Below, piece after piece: positions 56,509 to 64,000 of a stretch of DNA of 64,000 nt. The stretch lies in NCBI GenBank assembly GCA_943788445.1, contig CALSQH010000006.1, positions 62,001 to 126,000 of the forward strand, written 5' to 3'. The stretch comes from an uncultured Pseudomonadales bacterium. Its GTDB lineage: Bacteria > Pseudomonadota > Gammaproteobacteria > Pseudomonadales > Porticoccaceae. A model generated the notes under the pieces. It had not been told where the DNA came from, ran no database searches, and saw only the letters and a list, made by a program, of their open reading frames with translations. A program made the translations under genes and the position numbers. Position 1 is the first letter of the stretch. Each line of letters opens with the position of its first letter.

Positions 56509-57894
56509 ATGTTTGAACAGGTAATCGATACAATCAATACCGTCATCTGGGGCCCTGCAATGCTTATATTGTTACTCGGCACCGGCATCTACCTTACCAT
56601 CGGCCTCAAAGGCATCAGCATTACCCATATACCCTTCGCCTTTAAACAGCTATTCAAAGGTCGCAAGGGCAGCGGTGAAGGTGAAATTAGCCCCTTTAAT
56701 GCCTTGATGACCGCACTCTCATCCACCGTCGGCACCGGCAATATCGCCGGCGTAGCCACCGCCATCGGCATAGGCGGCCCCGGCGCACTGTTCTGGATGT
56801 GGTGTACCGCACTGGTTGGATTAGCCACCAAATACGCCGAAGCCGTCCTCGCCGTCAACTATCGCGAGACTGACGAGCTGGGTAAAAAAGTCGGTGGCCC
56901 CATGTACTACATCAAAAATGGGCTCGGCCCCAAATGGAAATGGCTTGGTATTGCCTTTGCACTATTTGGTTCACTGGCCGGCTTTGGTTTAGCCAACACC
57001 GTACAGTCAAATGCCGTTTCACAGGTACTCAAAAGCAACTTTGAAGTACCCACCCTGATCAGTGGCATCGTTATGTCGATACTGGTCGGCATAGTGCTGC
57101 TAGGGGGCATTAAACGCATCGCCGAAGTCGCCGGCAAACTCGTCCCCTTAATGGCCATCACCTATTTCACGGCAACACTCTGCATCCTAATACTAAATTT
57201 TACCGAACTGCCCGCCGCCATCGTCCTTATCGTCGACAGCGCCTTTAATGGCACCGCCGCCACCGGTGGATTTGCCGGCGCCGCCGTTATGCTCGCCCTG
57301 CGAATGGGTGTAGCACGGGGCATCTTCTCCAACGAATCAGGACTTGGCTCAGCCCCCATAGCCCACGCCGCCGCTGAAACCAACAGCCCAGTTCGGCAGG
57401 GCACCATCGCCATGCTCGGCACCTTTATCGACACCTTGATTATCTGCACCATGACCGGTCTAGTACTGGTAGTCACCGGCGTCTGGACAGGCGAGCCCCA
57501 GGGCGCCGCCATGACCCTCGCCGCGTTTAAAGCAGAACTGCCTTATGGCGACATTATTCTCTCACTGTGTATCGTTCTATTCGCCTTTACCACCATGCTC
57601 GGCTGGAGCTACTACGGAGAACGCTGCGCCGAGTTTTTACTCGGCCCCAAGATCATCGTACCGTTTAGAATACTCTGGGTCATCGGCGTATTTCTCGGCA
57701 CCCAGATGAGCCTCGGACTCGTCTGGAAAATGTCCGACGCGCTTAATGGCATGATGGCAATTCCCAATTTAATCGCACTGGTTCTACTCGCCCCGGTGGT
57801 TTTCCGCCTAACACGTGAGTATTTTGCAGATGAGAATCATGACCGCCAATCAAGCCCAAAAATAGCAGATAAACCACCGGAGAATGTCGGTTAA
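56509..57894 (+). CDS. Alanine/glycine:cation symporter (AGCS) family protein
   Basis: 461-aa polytopic inner-membrane protein. The family signature region ALSSTVGTGNIAGVATAIGIGGPGALFW (split here: ALSSTVGTGNIAGV and GIGGPGALFWMW) is present along with GGPMYYIKNGLG. It imports alanine or glycine with Na+. 18 nt after the desulfhydrase gene, AGGGG upstream; possibly co-transcribed. Confidence 0.93.
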   Translation: MFEQVIDTINTVIWGPAMLILLLGTGIYLTIGLKGISITHIPFAFKQLFKGRKGSGEGEISPFNALMTALSSTVGTGNIAGVATAIGIGGPGALFWMWCTALVGLATKYAEAVLAVNYRETDELGKKVGGPMYYIKNGLGPKWKWLGIAFALFGSLAGFGLANTVQSNAVSQVLKSNFEVPTLISGIVMSILVGIVLLGGIKRIAEVAGKLVPLMAITYFTATLCILILNFTELPAAIVLIVDSAFNGTAATGGFAGAAVMLALRMGVARGIFSNESGLGSAPIAHAAAETNSPVRQGTIAMLGTFIDTLIICTMTGLVLVVTGVWTGEPQGAAMTLAAFKAELPYGDIILSLCIVLFAFTTMLGWSYYGERCAEFLLGPKIIVPFRILWVIGVFLGTQMSLGLVWKMSDALNGMMAIPNLIALVLLAPVVFRLTREYFADENHDRQSSPKIADKPPENVG

Positions 57895-57909
57895 CCCCGC
57901 GCAACGATA

Positions 57910-58827
57910 ATGCCACAAACAAAAGGTCCCAAACTGGTAATAGCCATCTCCTCAACCGCACTTTTCGATATGCGCGAGAGCCATGAGATCTATGAAACCC
58001 AAGGCGTTACCGCCTACGCCAACTATCAGCGCGAACACGAAGACGATATTCTCGAACCCGGTGAAGCGTTTCCACTGGTCACCAAATTATTGCGAATCAA
58101 TGAAAAACTGGGCGGTGAGCCCCGTGTTGAAGTAATCCTACTGTCGCGCAACTCCGCCGACACCGGACTACGCGTATTTAACTCCATCGCCCATCACGGT
58201 TTAAATATCACCAGAGCTGCATTTTCTGGCGGCACCTCACCCTACAGATACGTCTCCGCCTTCGCCTGCCATCTGTTCCTCTCCACCCACGCCGAAGACG
58301 TGCGCAGCGCACTCGACAGCGGCATGGCTGCCGCCACACTGCTGCCATCCCAGAGTGGTTCCAGTAACGCCTCAGATGAACTGCGCTTTGCCTTTGATGG
58401 CGATGCCGTACTGTTTTCGGACGCCTCCGAACGTATCTTTAAAGAGCGCGGTCTAGATGCCTTCACCGCCAACGAAAAAGCCACCGCCCGCGAGCCGATG
58501 GATCCCGGCCCGTTTAAAAACTTCCTGCAAACCCTGCACAGTCTTCAAGCAGAGTTTCCAGTAGATGAGTGCCCCATACGCACCGCCCTAGTAACCGCTC
58601 GCGCGGCTCCCGCCCATGAGAGGGTAGTGCGCACATTGCGTGAATGGGATATTCGAATTGACGAAAGTCTCTTTCTGGGTGGCCTAAGCAAAGGTGACTT
58701 CCTAAAGTCCTTTGGTGCTGATGTTTTCTTTGACGACCAGCAAGTTCACTGCACCTCAGCCAGTGAGCATGTTTCAACGGGGCATGTTCCTCATGGTGTC
58801 GCCAATGAGAAAAAAGAAACCGATTAA
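57910..58827 (+). CDS. 5'-nucleotidase (cytosolic NT5C1-like)
   Basis: 305 aa matching the bacterial cN-I-like family: LVIAISSTALFDMRESHEIYE at the N-terminus (ISSTALFDM; HEIYETQGV), VILLSRNSADTGLRVFNSI, RAAFSGGTSPY, AFDGDAVLFSD. Dephosphorylates nucleoside monophosphates. 15 nt after the symporter. Confidence 0.87.
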   Translation: MPQTKGPKLVIAISSTALFDMRESHEIYETQGVTAYANYQREHEDDILEPGEAFPLVTKLLRINEKLGGEPRVEVILLSRNSADTGLRVFNSIAHHGLNITRAAFSGGTSPYRYVSAFACHLFLSTHAEDVRSALDSGMAAATLLPSQSGSSNASDELRFAFDGDAVLFSDASERIFKERGLDAFTANEKATAREPMDPGPFKNFLQTLHSLQAEFPVDECPIRTALVTARAAPAHERVVRTLREWDIRIDESLFLGGLSKGDFLKSFGADVFFDDQQVHCTSASEHVSTGHVPHGVANEKKETD

Positions 58828-58830
58828 TCT

Positions 58831-59082
58831 ATGGTGGTATTACGCTCCAGAAAATACTCGCAGCTCGATGATAGCGAGATACTTAAACTCTATTCCCATG
58901 AACCCAAGGGCGAGAACTTACACTTCTTACAAATTGAAATTGAGCAGCGCAACCTGACATCACAGGCCATTGACGTGGTTGCCGACAACCGTAAAAAAGC
59001 CCGTCACTCAATACTTTACTATCTGTTTTATTTTGGGATGTTTTTGTTCTTTTTGTTTCGATTTGGTGGGGATTTCATCTAG
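58831..59082 (+). CDS. Small membrane protein of unknown function
   Basis: 83 aa, charged N-terminal half and one C-terminal hydrophobic segment (about residues 62-80, LYYLFYFGMFLFFLF). Starts 3 nt after the nucleotidase stop, so it is translationally linked. Family not recognised. Confidence 0.65.
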   Translation: MVVLRSRKYSQLDDSEILKLYSHEPKGENLHFLQIEIEQRNLTSQAIDVVADNRKKARHSILYYLFYFGMFLFFLFRFGGDFI

Positions 59083-59175
59083 TTTAGTCGCGCAGGGTAT
59101 CTAGCGCATCCATACCGTCAAGATCGGAGCGTAGAACAATTTTTTTATTGGCTGTACTCGGATAATTCAAATAAG

Positions 59176-59322
59176 CCCTGCGTCTATCCTTGAGATCAGT
59201 CAGGGCCCGCTCATGGTTTTTTAATTTTCAGGTTAAGAGAGCACTTGTCTGAGCGCCAGCGAGTTGTGCGAACGCTGAAAAATAGAAAACCATGGGACCG
59301 ATCTCAAGGATAGTCGCAGGGG
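59176..59322. repeat. Long inverted repeat (~50-bp arms)
   Basis: The left arm (59176-59231) and right arm (59275-59322) are reverse complements over TATCCTTGAGATC, CATGGTTTT and the outer CCCTGCG, with a few mismatches and a short unpaired stretch, around a 43-nt loop. It fills the gap between two convergent genes. Candidate non-autonomous element (MITE/REP-like) or a bidirectional terminator-like structure. Confidence 0.75.
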
Positions 59323-59358
59323 CTATCACACTCAAAACCAACCCCCACAAACCAGACA

Positions 59359-60138
59359 TCAAAACACCGCAAACTTAACCCCCATCCCCAACAGCATAGT
59401 CGCAATCAACGTCTGCAAAATACGCCCAGGAATATTACGCGCCAACCGCGTACCCAAATGAATCGCCGGCAGAGAACCCACTAACAAACAAGCCAATAAC
59501 ATAAAATCCACATTGCCCAGCCAAAACAAATGCCCCAACCCCGCCACCAACGTCAACGGCACCGCATGAGCAATATCCGTCCCAACAATATGCAACGCCG
59601 GCATACGCGGGTAGAGCACCATCAACACCGCCGCACAAAAAGCCCCAGCGCCAACCGATGACAGCGTCACGAAAATACCCAAGAAAATACCCACCAGAAA
59701 AATAATCGTATCATTATTCCGGCCAGCAGAAGCCTCAACTGGCACAGCCTTCTGCTTCAAACGCCCATTCAACAAAATAACCGACGCCGTCAGCACCAAC
59801 ATAACACCCAAACTGCGAGTTAAAATAGCCTCGTAATCAGAAGAATCCGTAAACACCTGACTCAACGCCACAGCCGTCAACAGCGACGCCGGAACACTGC
59901 CCAACGCAAGCATTTTTACCGTACGCCACTCAATACTCTTCTGCTTGTGGTGGACCGCCACACCACCAGCCTTAGTAATCGACGCATACAGCAGATCAGT
60001 ACCAATCGCCACGTTATAGGGAAAACCAAACAGAATCAGCAAAGGCGTCATCAACGAACCACCACCCACACCGGTCAAACCGATCGCCAAACCAACGCCC
60101 GCACCAGCGGCAATATAAAGCAGAATATCTATTATCAT
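59359..60138 (-). CDS. TauE/SafE family sulfite/organosulfur permease
   Basis: 259 aa, about eight hydrophobic helices. N-terminal GLAIGLTGVGGGSLMTPLL and central LSSVGAGAFC are the paired family repeats. Divergent from cysB with a 161-nt shared upstream region, which suggests control by CysB and a sulfur substrate, possibly sulfite or sulfate. Confidence 0.87.
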   Translation of the reverse strand: MIIDILLYIAAGAGVGLAIGLTGVGGGSLMTPLLILFGFPYNVAIGTDLLYASITKAGGVAVHHKQKSIEWRTVKMLALGSVPASLLTAVALSQVFTDSSDYEAILTRSLGVMLVLTASVILLNGRLKQKAVPVEASAGRNNDTIIFLVGIFLGIFVTLSSVGAGAFCAAVLMVLYPRMPALHIVGTDIAHAVPLTLVAGLGHLFWLGNVDFMLLACLLVGSLPAIHLGTRLARNIPGRILQTLIATMLLGMGVKFAVF

Positions 60139-60290
60139 TATTATTATTCACTCAACTATTCAAGAATTCGGCCACTTTACCAAGCCTAGACTATTCTAAG
60201 AAGTAATAGTTTTGCATATTTTTATAGCTTTATCGTATAGATAGGCGTATGTTTTCACTATTGAAAAAAAACCCTGCAAACAATATCTGA

Positions 60291-61274
<984 letters not shown>

Positions 61275-61290
61275 TGCGTCATACCACCAC

Positions 61291-61320
61291 CGTCATACCA
61301 GCGAAGGCTGGTATCTATTG
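61291..61320. repeat. REP-like palindromic repeat
   Basis: CGTCATACCAGCGAAGGCTGGTATCTATTG has the form of the widespread CGTCATTCCCGCGAAAGCGGGAATC-type intergenic repeat, with the palindrome ATACCAGC/GCTGGTAT. Confidence 0.65.
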
Positions 61321-61342
61321 GTGATTGCAATTTCCCCGTTTG

Positions 61343-61546
61343 TTATCTCGACAGAGCCAAGCGACGAGAGATCTCAAGCAGATCCTTCACCGCGTTCAAC
61401 ATGTCACGCGGCGAAAATTCAGGATCGCCCCAGCCCATAATGACAGCCCTAAAACCCCTATTTAAACAATCCCAATAGCGGTTTCTAATAGTTTCCGTCT
61501 CTAAATAACAGGGCGCTGCTATTCTTAAATCATGACCAGTCGCCAA
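61343..61546 (-). CDS. Possible small protein, unrecognised
   Basis: 67 aa, e.g. RNRYWDCLNRGFRAVIMGWG and ending LEISRRLALSR. Protein-like composition with three Trp but no known motif; could be a fragment. It sits in the 330-nt gap between cysB and the sigma fragment, where I see nothing else but the REP-like repeat. Confidence 0.3.
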   Translation of the reverse strand: MATGHDLRIAAPCYLETETIRNRYWDCLNRGFRAVIMGWGDPEFSPRDMLNAVKDLLEISRRLALSR

Positions 61547-61605
61547 ATCAATCTAGATTGACCCAGTGACATGCACAGGACTGCAGATCATGAGACTAAA
61601 AGACA

Positions 61606-61833
61606 ATGAGTAAACAGGAACCACGCCAACCACAGCAAGCGCGTGGAAATAGCTCCAAGCTATATGAAACCTATGTCGACTGCGAAATCTCCCTAAAACG
61701 CTTCCTGCGTAATTTTCTTAAGAAACCCGAAGACATCGAAGAACTCGCCCAAGAAGCCTTCCTGCGCACCTTCACCGTCGAACTGCAGCAAGAAATAAAA
61801 TCGCCCAAAGCGTACCTGTTTGTCGTTGCCTAG
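61606..61833 (+). pseudogene. ECF sigma-factor fragment (region 2)
   Basis: 75 aa with LYETYVDCEISLKRFLRNFL, then EDIEELAQEAFLRTF and PKAYLFVVA, the start of a sigma-70 region 2. A stop follows where region 2 usually continues RN. Region 4 is missing, so it is probably a remnant. Confidence 0.65.
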
Positions 61834-61930
61834 TGACTATACCCAAACGCCACCCACCGAGCTGACCCTTCAAACCCGGCCAGCTCATTTTTTTGTTTTA
61901 TCAAATGTAATTTACTATAAGGATTTAGTT

Positions 61931-62423
61931 ATGGCATCACAAAATCTAGTCTCCGGTGTTCTCACCGATGAAACCCTAAACACCGCCTTAGCGGGTATTC
62001 AATCACTGACTGACAGTCTCGACTTTCTTATCTCCCTGAGTCCCGACGAACGCAAACGCTTAGCCAAGCTGCGCGGCTGAGCATGTTAATTTTGTTACCG
62101 AGATGCGCGATGTCTGTGCGCAAAACCCGGGCTTTTTACCCCGTCAGTTTGATTTGGAAGAGTTTGATCGCGATGTGGCGTTATCCACTCAGCTGGGGCA
62201 GGTTGAAACAGCGATGGAGACCTTGGCGCGGCAGTTGGAAGATACGTTGATGGCGGTGCGCAGTGATATGTATAGCGGTGCGCTGGAGGCCTATGGCTAT
62301 TTGCAGGTGGCCCGCGATGGCGATGGTTTGGATGGTCACCGTCGGGAGTTGCGGCAGTATTTCCGCCGTCGACGCTCTGGCGCTAATGAAGATGATGTGG
62401 CGCTTGTGGGGGAGGGTGTTTAG
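61931..62423 (+). pseudogene. Conserved hypothetical protein split by a frameshift
   Basis: Starts at ATG 61931 after AAGGA: MASQNLVSGVLTDETLN, then SLSPDERKRLAKL and a stop at 62078-62080. The next frame continues AEHVNFVTEMRDVCAQNP... LEDTLMAVRSDMYSGALEAYG to RRRRSG. Removing one base near 62072-62077 gives a single ~160-aa protein. The pattern LSPEER.... V.FV.....NP.... LEDT....GSE.Y.GAL recalls a widespread bacterial protein of unknown function. The strand-composition switch falls at the same place. Confidence 0.65.
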
Positions 62424-62439
62424 GCCATAGTCTTGTTTG

Positions 62440-62780
62440 TGGGCGGCTATACTCTTCGTATGGTCGCTCCGGCAGTTTGTATAGCTGGCTATGCTCGGAG
62501 TATAGGCGGCTATGTCGCGAGTATAGACGACTCGCTCCTTTCTATAGGCGACTCGGTTGTTTTTATAGACGGCTATGTGGGTGGTCATAGACGACTCGCT
62601 ATTTTCTATAGACGCTGGGGTGGCATCAGACGATTCGCTTTTTTCTATAGACGGCTATGTGGGTGGTCATAGACGATTCGCTCTCGCTTTTGTCATAGAC
62701 GGCTCGGTTGTTTGCATAGACGGCTATGAGGTGGGTCATAGACGACTCGGTTTATTCTATAGGCGACTATGTGGATGGCT
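62440..62780. repeat. Degenerate array of ~15 short repeats
   Basis: Units of about 17-26 nt begin (C/T)ATAG(A/G)CG and fall in two types: ATAGACGACTCGCT..TTTC and ATAGACGGCTATGTGGGTGGT. They alternate in part (e.g. 62535-62690). No spacers of constant length and no cas genes; not CRISPR. Reading frames across it are repeat artefacts. Confidence 0.8.
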
Positions 62781-62788
62781 GGGGGTTT

Positions 62789-62818
62789 GAGGTCCTTCAC
62801 TGCGTTCAGGATAACGAA
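62789..62818. repeat. Dispersed-repeat-like sequence
   Basis: GAGGTCCTTCACTGCGTTCA followed by GGATAACGAA is the complement of the common GTCATCCTGAACGCAGTGAAGGACC-type intergenic repeat. It abuts the repeat array. Confidence 0.5.
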
Positions 62819-62848
62819 CTGAGAGGTTTAGTAGACTGGTATTAGCCC

Positions 62849-63181
62849 TTACAGAAAATCCAGATCTACGTCGTTCATGATTTCTTGTATTTCTTCATCT
62901 TCGCTGGTTTTGGCATTCAGCACTTCTTTGACAAATTTAAAATATACGGTGTATATCTCGGCGTCCTGGCCATCGCGCTCAACAATAAAGAACGGGGCGC
63001 GGTCGACGTTGTGTTGGGCGGCGAGTTGCATGCCTTCTGACTGGGGGTCGGCTTCGTAGGCGATGACGATTTGATCGAGTTGTTCTAGTTGCCCGGCATC
63101 GCGCATTTTGGTTTCGATCTCACCGCACTTTTTGCACGGTGAGCCATCGGCGAATACCTTTTTGACCATGGTCAGTTTCAT
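62849..63181 (-). CDS. Thioredoxin/glutaredoxin-like protein
   Basis: About 110 aa from the ATG at 63181 (MKLTMVKKVFADGSPCKKC). A CxxC (SPCKKC) near residues 15-19 and cis-Pro region RAPFFIVERDG are thioredoxin-fold. It starts 5 nt after cysH on the same strand, so it could be an electron donor for CysH. Acidic C-terminal tail (SEDEEIQEIMNDVD). Longer upstream starts overlap cysH and look unlikely. Confidence 0.75.
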   Translation of the reverse strand: MKLTMVKKVFADGSPCKKCGEIETKMRDAGQLEQLDQIVIAYEADPQSEGMQLAAQHNVDRAPFFIVERDGQDAEIYTVYFKFVKEVLNAKTSEDEEIQEIMNDVDLDFL

Positions 63182-63186
63182 GGCGC

Positions 63187-63912
63187 TTACTTCTGTATGT
63201 TGACGGCGTGTAGGCCGCATTCTTTTAAGGTGGCTTCTTCCCACCACCAGCGACCTTCGCGTTCGTGCTGTCCTGGGCCGGTTGGGCGGGTGCAGGGTTC
63301 ACAGCCGATGCTGATAAAGCCTTTGTCGTGCAGTTCGTTGTAGGGGACGTTGTTTTCACGTATGTAGTCCCAGACTTGTTTGGATGTCCAGTTTGCCAGT
63401 GGGTTGAATTTGGTTAATTTGTCGTCGGGGCGGGCAAAGGCTTTGTCGTCTTGCATTACTGGGACGGCGGCGCGGGTGCCGGGGCTCTGGTCTCGGCGCT
63501 GGCCGGTGATCCATGCGTCTACGGTTAGCAGTTGCTTGCGTAGGGGGGCGATTTTGCGGATGCCGCAGCATTCTTTGTGGTCGCCGTCGTAGAAGCTGAA
63601 TAGGCCTTTTTCTTTGACGAGTTTTTCAACGCGGCTGGCTTCTGGATAGACGACGTCGATGTCGATGTTGTAGTGCTTGCGAACCTGTTCGATAAAGCGG
63701 TAGGTTTCTGCGTGCAGTCGGCCGGTGTCGAGTGAGAAGACTTGTAGGTCTTTACCAAGTTTGTGGGCCATATCAATCAGCACGACGTCTTCTGCACCGC
63801 TAAATGAGATGGCGATGTTGTCGTGGTTTTCGAGTGCGTATTGCAGTATTTCTTGAGGTGTTTGTGTAGCTAGTTCGCTGTCAATATCGACGATGTTAGT
63901 GATGCTGCCCAT
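63187..63912 (-). CDS. cysH: Adenylylsulfate (APS) reductase, Fe-S type CysH
   Basis: Reduces activated sulfate to sulfite. [13 protein letters not shown] (PP-loop), [13 protein letters not shown], then the Cys pairs in HKECCGIRK and GCEPCTRP that bind a 4Fe-4S cluster, and the active-site ECGLH at the C-terminus. The CC...CxxC set marks the APS-reducing (assimilatory) type; PAPS reductases such as E. coli CysH lack it. 241 aa, ATG start near the right edge of the window. Confidence 0.93.
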   Translation of the reverse strand: MGSITNIVDIDSELATQTPQEILQYALENHDNIAISFSGAEDVVLIDMAHKLGKDLQVFSLDTGRLHAETYRFIEQVRKHYNIDIDVVYPEASRVEKLVKEKGLFSFYDGDHKECCGIRKIAPLRKQLLTVDAWITGQRRDQSPGTRAAVPVMQDDKAFARPDDKLTKFNPLANWTSKQVWDYIRENNVPYNELHDKGFISIGCEPCTRPTGPGQHEREGRWWWEEATLKECGLHAVNIQK

Positions 63913-64000
63913 TAATTTTATGTCCGGCCGGTTGGAAAGGGCGGCACTATAACAAAACTGTGTGCTAGGTAAAAATAATAAGCAGCTATAGGCTTATAAC

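Noticed and set aside
62070..62095. dif (XerCD) site at the composition switch
   Set aside because: Only the right arm resembles dif (ATGTTAA); the centre and left arm do not fit, it lies in coding sequence, and the switch direction is origin-type rather than terminus-type.
62440..62780. CRISPR array
   Set aside because: Repeats are degenerate, of two kinds and without uniform unique spacers; no cas genes nearby.
62433..62790. Two overlapping frames across the repeat array
   Set aside because: They consist only of repeat translations (RRLCGW-type) and have no start signal.

Overview
The window is chromosomal DNA of a marine-type gammaproteobacterium. The evidence is core gene order (msbA-lpxK-kdsB, rne/rluC/yceD-rpmF-plsX-fabD-fabG-acpP-pabC-mltG-tmk-holB-pilZ-tatD) and the secreted laminarinase, RCC1-like, BspA-like and thrombospondin-type-3-like proteins. 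A Cellvibrionales/SAR92-like affiliation is my inference from style and protein resemblance; no search was run.

Region 1 (1-13.9 kb) is housekeeping. It holds lipid A/LPS export and synthesis (msbA, lpxK, kdsB), a low-molecular-weight phosphatase, murB, a frameshifted AlkB-like gene, avtA, pabB, a Fur-box-controlled feoAB iron operon, ygiQ and rsmE, and ends at a tRNA-Arg(CCT).

Region 2 (14-36.9 kb) is an accessory block between tRNA-Arg(CCT) and tRNA-Ser(TGA). It opens with two nearly identical 2.85-kb copies of a gene for a secreted protein with two seven-repeat RCC1-like propellers. The second copy is continuous, apart from three single-base insertions that sum to one codon, with a GH16 laminarinase plus CotH-kinase gene. 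Three tandem BspA-like leucine-rich-repeat paralogues follow, each ending in calcium-binding repeats and a dockerin-like tail; a relic of another CotH gene lies between the second and third. The rest of the block is decayed: a multiply frameshifted lipoprotein gene, a tyrosine-integrase C-terminal remnant, a coiled-coil lipoprotein with two small envelope proteins, and a truncated IS3-family element. I read it as a surface polysaccharide-binding/degrading and adhesion locus that has been growing by duplication and decaying at one end.

Region 3 (37-54.4 kb) is core again. It carries RNase E with a long leader, rluC, a HAD phosphatase, yceF, the fatty-acid/phospholipid operon yceD-rpmF-plsX-fabD-fabG-acpP (no fabF before pabC), then pabC-mltG-tmk-holB-pilZ-tatD, a metallo-beta-lactamase-fold hydrolase, a dUTPase-like protein and mdh.

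Region 4 (54.4-64 kb) holds bcp, yajC, a D-cysteine desulfhydrase homologue, an alanine:sodium symporter, a 5'-nucleotidase, a long inverted repeat, a TauE-type permease, cysB, a sigma-factor fragment, a frameshifted conserved protein, a degenerate repeat array, and a minus-strand pair of cysH (Fe-S-type reductase) and a thioredoxin-like protein. The + strand changes abruptly from C/A-rich to G/T-rich near 62.09 kb, inside the frameshifted gene, which suggests a replication-strand switch or a rearrangement junction.
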